A stretch of DNA of 64,000 nt from Liolophura sinensis (lineage: Eukaryota > Mollusca > Polyplacophora > Chitonida > Chitonidae). The notes under the pieces are model-generated. The model was not told where the DNA came from and searched no databases. It saw only the letters and a list, made by a program, of their open reading frames with translations. The position numbers and the translations under genes are program-made. The stretch spans positions 1-64,000 of the forward strand of contig NW_027018120.1 of the NCBI RefSeq assembly GCF_032854445.1. Reading direction: 5' to 3'. Below are positions 51,001 to 61,900 of the stretch, piece by piece (the stretch's first letter is position 1; each line of letters begins with the position of its first letter).

Positions 51001-52963
51001 ATTGTCTTGGGCTTAGAAGTAAGGCAATTGCTGGGTGAGTTAAATAGGCTTGGCCCAAAGATTTCAGGTCTTCTGGGCTACCGAAGGGCACATAACTTAT
51101 AGTCAAAAGCTGAATATAGTAATGACCAGTCGCGACTGTACAGAGTACAGTGTAGCCGGTTTCAATTAACAAAAAGACCAGGCAAGAATGCAAAATTGGA
51201 AAAACTGTTCCAGTGCTACTAGTAAGAGGCTAATCCGACGTATTTTGTGACGAGAAATCGAATGGTGCAAACCGCGTTGCTCTCGACCAATACTTTTGGC
51301 TGTAGTGACAATTGAATGATCATTTATGTCATGATCACGTGCCCAGCAACGGCTCTTACTCCAAGGAAACCAGGGAAATTTGCAATTTTTCAACAGCTGC
51401 CGATGCCTGGCTCAATTCCGAATCTTTTGGCACCTTACTGAAGTGGGTCAGTGTTCAGTTGTACTTTTTACAGCAGAGTGTATCAAAATACCTTGTGTTT
51501 GTCATGTACAAATGCTGTGGTTTTTCTACACGTAGATAAAGACATTGAGATTGTCTTCGACTTAGAAGTAAGGCAATTGCTGGGTGAGTTAAATGGGCTT
51601 AGCCCAAAGATTTAACGTGTTCTAGGCTACCGAAGGGCACATAACTTATAGTCAAAAGTTGAATATAGTAATGACCAGTCGCGATTGTACAGAGTACAGT
51701 GTAGCCGATTTCAATTAACAAAAAGACCAGGTAAAAATGCAAAAGTGGAAAAACTGTTCCAGTACTGCTGGTAAGAGGCTAATCCGACGTATTTTGTGAC
51801 GAGAAATCGAATGGTGCAATCCGCGTTGCTCTCCGACCAATACTTTTGGCTGTATCGACAAGTGAAATATCATTTATATCATAATCACGTGCTGAGCAAC
51901 GGCTCTTACTCCATGGAAACCAGGGAAATTTGCAAAATGTCAACAGCTGCCGATGCCTGGCTCAATTCCGCATCTTTTGGCACCTTACTGAAGTGGGTCA
52001 GTGTTCAGTTGTACCTTTTACAGCAGACTGTATCAAGTACCTTGTTTTTTTTATGTACAAAATGTGTGGTTTTTCTACACGTAGATAAAGACATTGAGAT
52101 TGTCTTCGACTTAGAAGTAAGGCAATTGCTGGGTGAGTTAAATGGGCTTAGCCCAAAGATTAGACGTCTTCTGGGCTACCGAAGGGCATACAACATATAG
52201 TCAAAAAGTTGAATATAGTAATGACCAGTCGCGATGGTACATAGTACAGTGGTAGCCGATTTCAATTAACAAAAAGACCAAGCAAAATGCAAAATTGGAA
52301 AAATTGTTCCAGTGCAGCTGGTAAGAGGCTAATCCGACGTATTTTGTGACGAGAAGTCGAATGGTGCAAAACCGCGTTGCTCTCCAACCAATACTTTTGC
52401 CTGTAGTGACAATTAAATGATCATTTATGTCATAATCACGTGCCCAGCAACGGCTCTTACTCCATGGAAACCAGGGAAATTTGCAATTTTTCAACAGCTG
52501 CCGATGCCTGGCTCAATTCCGCATCTTTTGGTACCTTATTCATGTGGGTCTGTGGTCAGTTGTACTTTTTACAGCAGACTGTATCAAAGTACCTTGTGTT
52601 CCTTATGTACAAATGGTGTGGTTTTTCTACACGTAGATAAAGACATTGAGATTGTCTTGCACTTAGAAGTAAGACAATTGCTGGGTGAGTTAAATGGGCT
52701 TAGCCCAAAGATTTCAGGTCTTCTGGGCTACCGAAGGGCACATAACTTATAGTCAAAAGTTGAATATAGTAATGACCAGTCGCGATTGTACAGAGTACAG
52801 TGTAGCCGATTTCAATTAGCAAAAAGACCAGGTAAAAATGCAAAAGTGAAAAAACTGTTCCAGTACTGCTGGTAAGAGGCTAATCCGACGTATTTTGTGA
52901 CGAGAAATCGAATTGGTGCAATCCGCGTTGCTCTCCGACCAATACTTTTGGCTGTATCGACAA
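48016..52963 (+). repeat. Nine-monomer block with ragged spacing
   Basis: Monomer starts: 48016, 48565, 49112, 49664, 50213, 50762, 51312, 51862 and 52413. The opening trio (K-start with CTGAGC, then B with TTCAATGATCATTG, then E or E-like) recurs at 52964-54607. The units at 49664, 50213, 50762 and 51312 recur at 55158, 55705, 56254 and 56802, about 5490-5494 bp away. One-base indels in homopolymers are frequent between 49.2 and 52.9 kb. Confidence 0.85.
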
Positions 52964-55900
52964 TTGAAATATCATTTATGTCATAATCACGTGCTGAGCA
53001 ACGGCTCTTACTCCATGGAAACCAGGGAAATTTGCAAATTGTCAACAGCTGCCGATGCCTGGCTCAATTCCGCATCTTTGGCACCTTACTGAAGTGGGTC
53101 AGTGTTCAGTTGTACCTTTTACAGCAGACTGTATCAAGTACCTTGTTTTTTTATGTACAAATTGTGTGGTTTTTCTACACGTAGATAAAGACATTGAGAT
53201 TGTCTTCGACTTAGAAGTAAGGCAATTGCTGGGTGAGTTAAATGGGCTTAGCCCAAAGATTTGACGTCTTCTGGGCTACCGAAGGGCATACAACATATAG
53301 TCAAAAGTTGAATATAGTAATGACCAGTCGCGATGGTACATAGTACAGTGTAGCCGATTTCAATTAACAAAAAGACCAAGGAAAAATGCAAAATTGGAAA
53401 AATTGTTCCAGTGCAGCTGGTAAGAGGCTAATCCGACGTATTTTGTGACGAAAAATCGAATGGTGCAATCCGCGTTGCTCTCCGACCAATACTTTTGCCT
53501 GTAGCGACAATTCAATGATCATTGATGTCATAATCACGTGCCCAGCAACGGCTCTTACTCCATGGAAACCAGGTATATGTGCAATTTTTAACAGCTGCCG
53601 ATGCCTGGAACAATTCCGCATATTTTGGCACCTTATAAATTTGGGTCAGTGTTTAGTTGTACTTTTTACAGCAGACTGTATCAAGTACCTTGTGTTTTTT
53701 ATGTACAAATGGTCTGGTTTTTCTACACTTAGATTAAGACATTGAGATTGTCTTGGACTTAGAAGTAAGACAATTGCTGGGTGAGTTAAATGGGCTTAAC
53801 CCAAAGATTTGACGTCTTCTGGGCTACCGAAGGGCACATAACTTATAGTCAAAAGTTGAATATAGTAATGACCAGTCGCGATTGTACAGAGTACAGTGTA
53901 GCCGGTTTCAATTAACACAAAGACCAGGCAAAAATGCAAAAGTGGAAAAACTGTTCCAGTGCTGCTGGTAAGAGGCTAATTCGACGTATTTTGTGACGAG
54001 AAATCGAATGGTGCAAACCGCGTTGCTCTCCGACCAATACTTTTGGCTGTAGTGACAATTGAATGATCATTTATGTCATAATCACGTGCCCAGCAACGGC
54101 TCTTACTCCATGGAAACCATGGAAATTTGCAATTTTTCAACAGCTGTCGATGCCTGGCTTAATTCCGCATCTTTTGGCACCTTACTGAAGTGGGTCAGTG
54201 TTCAGTTGTACTTTTTACAGCAGACTGTATCAAGTACCTTGTTTTTTTTATGTACAAATGGTGTGGTTTTTCTACACGTAGATAAAGATATTGAGATTGT
54301 CTTGCACTTAGAAGTAGGACTATTGCTGGATGAGTTAAATGGGCTTGGCCCAAAGATTTCAGGTCTTCTGGGCTACCGAAGGGCACATAACTTATAGTCA
54401 AAAGTTGAATATAGTAATGACCAGTCGCGCTTTTAAAGAGTACAGTGTAGCCGATTTCAATTAACAAAAAGACCAGGCAAAAATGCAAAAGTGGAAAAAC
54501 TGTTCCAGTGCTACTGATAAGAGGCTAATCCGACGTATTTTGTGAAGAGAAATCAAATGGTGCAAACCGCGTTGCTCTCCGACCAATACTTTTGGCTGTA
54601 GTGACAATTGAATGATCATTGATGTCATAATCACGTGCCCAGCAACGGCTCTTACTCCATGGAAACCAGGGAAATTTGCAATTTTTCAACAGCTGCCGAT
54701 GCCTGGCTCAATTCCGCATCTTTTGGCACCTTACTGAAGTGGGTCAGTGTTCAGTTGTACTTTTAACAGCAGACTGTATCAAGTATCTTGTGTTTTTTAT
54801 GTACAAATGGTGTGGTTTTTCTACACGTAGATAAAGACATTGAGATTGTCTTGGGCTTAGAAGTAAGGCAATTGCTGGGTGAGTTAAATGGGCTTGGCCC
54901 AAAGATTTCAGGTCTTCTGGGCTACCGAAGGGCACATAACTTATAGTCAAAAGTTTGAATATAGTAATGACCAGTCGCGATTGTACAGAGTACAGTGTAG
55001 CCGGTTTCAATTAACAAAAAAACCAGGTAAAAATGCAAAAGTGGAAAAACTGTTCCAGTGCTACTAGTAAGAGGCTAATCCGACGTATTTTGTGACGAGA
55101 AATCGAATGGTGCAAACCGCGTTGCTCTCCGACCAATACTTTTGGCTGTAGTGACAATTGAATGATCATTTATGTCATGATCACGTGCGTACCAACGGCT
55201 CTTACTCCATGGAAACCAGGGAAATTTGCAATTTTCAACAGCTGCCGATGCCTGGCTCAATTCCGAATCTTTTGGCACCTTACTGAAGTGGGTCAGTGTT
55301 CAGTTGTACTTTTTACAGCAGACTGTATCAAATACCTTGTGTTTTTCACGTACAAATGGTGTGGTTTTTCTACACGTAGATAAAGACATTGAGATTGTCT
55401 TGCACTTAGAAGTAAGACAATTGCTGGGTGAGTTAAATGGGCTTAGCCCAAAGATTTCAGGTCTTCTGGGCTACCGAAGGGCACATAACTTATAGTCAAA
55501 AGTTGAATATAGTAATGACCAGTCGCGATTGTACAGAGTACAGTGTAGCGATTTCAATTAACAAAAAGACCAAGCAACAATGCAAAATTGGAAAAATTGT
55601 TCAAGTGCTGCTGGTAAGAGGCTAATCCGACGTATTTTGTGACGACAAATCGAATGGTGCAAACCGCGTTGCTCTCCGACCAATACTTTTGGCTGTAGTG
55701 ACAATTGAATGATCATTTATGTCATAATCACGTGCCCAGCAACGGCTCTTACTCCATGGAAACCAGGGAAATTTGCAATTTTTCAACAGCTGCCGATGCC
55801 TGGCTCAATTCCGCATCTTTTGGCACCTGATTTATGTGGGTCTGTGGTCAGTTGTACTTTTTACAGCAGACTGTATCAAGTGCCTTGTGTTTTTTATGTA

Positions 55901-58900
55901 CAAATGGTGTGGTTTTTCTACACGTAGATAAAGACATTGAGATTGTCTTGCACTTAGAAGTAAGACAATTGCTGGGTGAGTTAAATGGGCTTAGCCCAAA
56001 GATTTGACGTCTTCTGGGCTACCGAAGGGCACATAACTTATAGTCAAAAGTTGAATATAGTAATGACCAGTCGCGATTGTACAGAGTACAGTGTAGCCGA
56101 TTTCAATTAACAAAAAGACCAGGTAAAAATGCAAAAGTGGAAAAACTGTTCCAGTACTGCTGGTAAGAGGCTAATCCGACGTATTTTGTGACGAGAAATC
56201 GAATGGTGCAATCCGCGTTGCTCTCCGACCAATACTTTTGGCTGTAGCGACAATTGAAATATCATTTATGTCATAATCACGTGCGGAGCTACGGCTCTTA
56301 CTCCATGGAAACCAGGGAAATTTGCAATTTGTCAACAGCTGCCGATGCCTGGCTCAATTCCTCATCTTTTGGCACCTTACTGAAGTGGGTCAGTGTTCAG
56401 TTGTACTTTTTACAGCAGACTGTATCAAGTACCTTATGTTTTTTATGTACAAATAGTCTGGTTTTTCCACACGTAGATAAAGACATTGAGATTGTCTTGG
56501 GCTTAGAAGTAAGGCAATTGCTGGGTGAGTTAAGTAGGCTTGGCCCAAGATTTTAGGTCTTCTGGGCTACCGAAGGGCACATAACTTATAGTCAAAAGCT
56601 GAATATAGTAATGACCAGTCGCGACTGTACAGAGTACAGTGTAGCCGGTTTCAATTAACAAAAGACCAGGCAAGAATGCAAAATTGGAAAAACTGTTCCA
56701 GTGCTACTCGTAAGAGGCTAATCCGACGTATTTTGTGACGAGAAATCGAATGGTGCAAACCGCGTTTGCTCTCCGACCAATACTTTTGGCTGTAGTGACA
56801 ATTGAATGATCATTTATGTCATGATCACGTTGCGTAGCAACGGCTCTTACTCCATGGAAACCAGGGAAATTTGCAATTTTTCAACAGCTGCCGATGCCTG
56901 GCTCAATTCCGAATCTTTTGGCACCTTACTGAAGTGGGTCAGTGTTCAGTTGTACTTTTTACAGTAGAGTGTATCAAATACCTTGTGTTTTGTCATGTAC
57001 AAATGCTGTGGTTTTTCTACACGTAGATAAAGACATTGAGATTGTCTTCGACTTAGAAGTAAGGCAATTGCTGGGTGAGTTAAATGGGCTTAGCCCAAAG
57101 ATTTCACGTGTTCTGGGCTACCGAAGGGCACATAACTTATAGTCAAAAGTTGAATATAGTAATGACCAGTCGCGATTGTACAGAGTACAGTGTAGCCGAT
57201 TTCAATTAACAAAAAGACCAAGCAAAAATGCAAATTTGGAAAAAATTGTTCCAGTGCTGCTGGTAAGAGGCTAATCCGACGTATTTTGTGACGACAAATC
57301 GAATGGTGCAAACCGCGTTGCTCTCCGGCCAATACTTTTGCCTGTAGCGACAATTGAAATATCATTGATGTCATAATCACGTGCCCAGCAACGGCTCTTA
57401 CTCCATGGAAACCAGGGAAATTTGCAATTTGTCAACAGCTGCCGATGCCTGGCTCAATTCCGCATCTTTTGGCACCTTACTGAAGTGGGTCAGTGTTCAG
57501 TTGTACTTTTTACAGCAGACTGTATCAAGTACCTTGTGTTTTTTATGTACAAGTGGTGTGGTTTTTCTACACGTAGATAAAGACATTGAGATTGTCTTCG
57601 ACTTAGAAGTAAGGCAATTGCTGGGTGAGTTAAATGGGCTTAGCCCAAAGATTTGACGTCTTCTGGGCTACCGAAGGGCATATAACATATAGTCAAAAGT
57701 TGAATATAGTAATGACCAGTCGCGATTGTACAGAGTACAGTGTAGCCGATTTCAATTAACAAAAAGACCAGGCAAAAATGCAAAAGTGGAAAAACTGTTC
57801 CAGTGCTGCTGATAAGAGGCTAATCCGACGTATTTTGTGACGAGAAATCAAATGGTGCAAACCGCGTTGCTCTCCGACCAATACTTTTGGCTGTAGTGAC
57901 AATTGAATGATCATTTATGTCATGATCACGTGCGTAGCAACGGCTCTTACTCCAAGGAAACCAGGGAAATTTGCAATTTTTCAACAGCTGCCGATGCCTG
58001 GCTCAATTCCGAATCTTTTGGCACCTTACTGAAGTGGGTCAGTGTTCAGTTGTACTTTTTACAGCAGAGTGTATCAAATACCTTGTGTTTGTCATGTACA
58101 AATGCTGTGGTTTTTCTACACGTAGATAAAGACATTGAGATTGTCTTCGACTTAGAAGTAAGGCAATTGCTGGGTGAGTTAAATGGGCTTAGCCAAAGAT
58201 TTCACGTGTTCTGGGCTACCGAAGGGCACATAACTTATAGTCAAAAGTTGAATATAGTAATGACCAGTCGCGATTGTACAGAGTACAGTGTAGCCGATTT
58301 CAATTAACAAAAAGACCAAGCAAAAATGCAAATTTGGAAAAATTGTTCCAGTGCTGCTGGTAAGAGGCTAATCCGACGTATTTTGTGACGACAAATCGAA
58401 TGGTGCAAACCGCGTTGCTCTCCGACCAATACTTTTGGCTGTAGCGACAATTGAAATATCATTTATGTCATAATCACGTGCGGAGCAACGGCTCTTACTC
58501 CATGGAAACCAGGGAAATTTGCAATTTTTCAACAGCTGCCGATGCCTGGCTCAATTCCGCATCTTTTGGCACCTTACTGAAGTGGGTCAGTGTTCAGTTG
58601 TACTTTTTACAGCAGACTGTATCAAGTACCTTGTTTTTTTTATGTACAAGTGGTGTGGTTTTTCTACACGTAGATAAAGACATTGAGATTGTCTTGCACT
58701 TAGAAGTAAGGCAATTGCTGGGTGAGTTAAATGGGCTTAGCCCAAAGATTTCAGGTCTTCTGGGCTACCGAAGGGCACATAACTTATAGTCAAAAGTTGA
58801 ATATAGTAATGACCAGTCGCGATTGTACAGAGTACAGTGTAGCCGATTTCAATTAACAAAAAGACCAGGCAAAAATGCAAAAGTGGAAAAACTTTTCCAG

Positions 58901-58999
58901 TGCTGCTGGTAAGAGGCTAATCCGACGTATTTTGTGACGAGAAATCGAATGGTGCAAACCGCGTTGCTCTCCGACCAATACTTTTGCCTGTAGCGACAA
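52964..58999 (+). repeat. Eleven-monomer block related to the preceding one
   Basis: Monomer starts: 52964, 53511, 54059, 54608, 55158, 55705, 56254, 56802, 57354, 57903 and 58451. Shared rare marks with the block before include GGAGCTACGGCTC and TTCCTCATC (50762, 56254), CAAGTGCCTTG (50213, 55705), and the set CAGAGTGTATC, AAATGCTGTGG and a changed CGTGTTCT (51312, 56802, 57903). The last set occurs twice within this block, 1101 bp apart. Confidence 0.85.
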
Positions 59000-61900
59000 T
59001 TCAATGATCATTGATGTCATAATCATGTGCCCAGCAACGGCTCTTACTCCATGGAAACCAGGTATATGTGCAATTTTTTACCAGCTGCCGATGCCTGGCC
59101 CAATTCCGCATCTTTTGGCACCTTATAAATGTGGGTCAGTGTTTAGTTGTACTTTTTACAGCAGACTGTATCAAGTACCTTGTGTTTTTTATGTACAAAT
59201 GGTCTGGTTTTTCTACACGTAGATAAAGACATTGAGATTGTCTTGGACCTAGAAGTAAGACAATTGCTGGGTGAGTTAAATGGGCTTAGCCCTAAGATTT
59301 GACGTCTTCTGGGCTACCGAAGGGCACATAACTTATAGTCAAAAGTTGAATATAGTAATGACCAGTCGCGATTGTACAGAGTACAGTGTAGCCGGTTTCA
59401 ATTAACAAAAAGACCAGGCAAAAATGCAAAAGTGGAAAAACTGTTCCAGTGCTACTAGTAAGAGGCTAATCCGACGTATTTTGTGACGAGAAATCGAATG
59501 GTGCTATCCGCGTTGCTCTCCGACCAATACTGTTGGCTGTAGCGACAATTGAATGATCATTTATGTCATAATCACGTGCGTAGCAACGGCTCTTACTCCA
59601 TGGAAACCAGGGAGATTTGCAATTTGTCAACAGCTGCCGATGCCTGGCTCAATTCCGCATCTTTTGGCACCTTACTGAAGTGGGTCAGGGTTCAGTTGTA
59701 CTTTTTACAGCAGACTGTATCAAGTACCTTGTTTTTTTATGCACAAATGGTGTGGTTTTTCTACACGTAGATAAAGACATTGAGATTGTCATGGACTTAG
59801 AAGTAAGGCAATTGCTGGGTGAGTTAAATGGGCTTAGCCCAAAGATTTGACGTCATCTGGGCTACCGAAGGGCATATAACATATAGTCAAAAGTTGAATA
59901 TAGTAATGACCAGTCGCCATGGTACATAGTACAGTGTAGCCGATTTCAATTAACAAAAAGACCAAGCAAAAATGCAAAATTGGAAAAATTGTTCCAGTGC
60001 TGCTGGTAAGAGTCTAATCCGACATATTTTGTGACGACAAATCGAATGGTGCAAACCGCGTTGCTCTCCGACCAATACTTTTGCCTGTAGTGACAATTGA
60101 ATGATCATTGATGTCATAATCACGTGCCCAGCAACGGCTCTTACTCCATGGAAACCAGGGAAATTTGCAATTTTTCAACAGCTGCCGATACCTGGCTCAA
60201 TTCCGCATCTTTTGGTACCTTATTCATGTGGGTCTGTGGTCAGTTGTACTTTTTACAGCAGACTGTATCAAGTACCTTGTGTTCTTTATGTACAAATGGT
60301 GTGGTTTTTCTACACGTAGATAAAGACATTGAGATTGTCTTGCACTTAGAAGTAAGACATTTGCTGGGTGAGTTAAATGGGCTTAGCCCAAAGATTTCAG
60401 GTCTTCTGGGCTACCGAAGGGCACATAACTTATAGTCAAAAGTTGAATATAGTAATGACCAGTCGCGATTGTACAGAGTACAGTGTAGCCGATTTGAATT
60501 AACAAAATTACCAGGTAAAAATGCAAAAGTGGAAAAACTGTTCCAGTGCTGCTGGTAAGAGGCTAATTCGACGTATTTTGTGACGAGAAATCGAATGGTG
60601 CAAACCGCGTTGCTCTCCGACCAATACTTTTGGCTGTAGTGACAATTGAATTATCATTTATGTCATAATCACGTGCCCAGCAACGGCTCTTACTCCATGG
60701 AAACCATGGAAATTTGCAATTTTTCAACAGCTGCCGATGCCTGGCTCAATTCGGCATCTTTTGGCACCTTACTGAAGTGGGTCAGTGTTCAGTTGTACTT
60801 TTTACAGCAGACTGTATCAAGTACCTTGTTTTTTTATGTACAAATGGTGTGGTTTTTCCACACGTAGATAAAGATATTGAGATTGTCTTGCACTTAGAAG
60901 TAAGACTATTGCTGGATGAGTTAAATGGGCTTGGCCCAAAGATTTCAGGTCTTCTGGGCTACCGAAGGGCACATAACTTATAGTCAAAAGTTGAATATAG
61001 TAATGACCAGTCGCGATTTTACAGAGTACAGTGTAGCCGATTTCAATTAACAAAAAGACCAGGCAAAAATGCAAAAGTGGAAAAACTGTTCCAGTGCTGC
61101 TGGTAGGAGGCTAATCCGACGTATTTTGTGACGAGAAATCAAATGGTGCAAACCGCGTTGCTCTCCGACCAATACTTTTGGCTGTAGTGACAATTGAATG
61201 ATCATTTATGTCATAATCACGTGCACAGCAACGGCTCTTACTCCATGGAAACCAGGGAAATTTGCAATTTTTCAACAGCTGCCGATGCCTGGCTCAATTC
61301 AGCATCTTCTGGCACCTTACTGAAGTGGGTCAGTGTTCAGTTGTACTTTTTACAGCAGGCTGTATCAAGTACCTTGTGTTTTTTATGTACAAATGGTCTG
61401 GTTTTTCTACACGTAGATAAGAACATTGAGATTGTCTTGGGCTTAGAAGTAAGGCAATTGCTGGGTGAGTTAAATGGGCTTGGCCCAAAGATTTCAGGTC
61501 TTCTGGGCTACCGAAGGGCACATAACTTATAGTCAAAAGTTGAATATAGTAATGACCAGTCGCGATTGTACAGAGTACAGTGTAGCCGGTTTCAATTAAC
61601 AAAAAGACCAGGTAAAAATGCAAAAGTGGAAAAACTGTTCCAGTGCTACTAGTAAGAGGCTAATCCGACATATTTTGTGACGAGAAATCGAATGGTGCAA
61701 ACCGCGTTGCTCTCCGACCAATACTTTTGGCTGTAGCGACAATTGAATGATCATTTATGTCATGATCACGTGCGTAGCAACGGCTCTTACTCCATGGAAA
61801 CCAGGGAAATTTGCAATTTTTCAACAGCTGCCGATGCCTGGCTCAATTCCGCATCTTTTGGCACCTTACTGAAGTGGGTCAGTGTTCAGTTGTACTTTTT

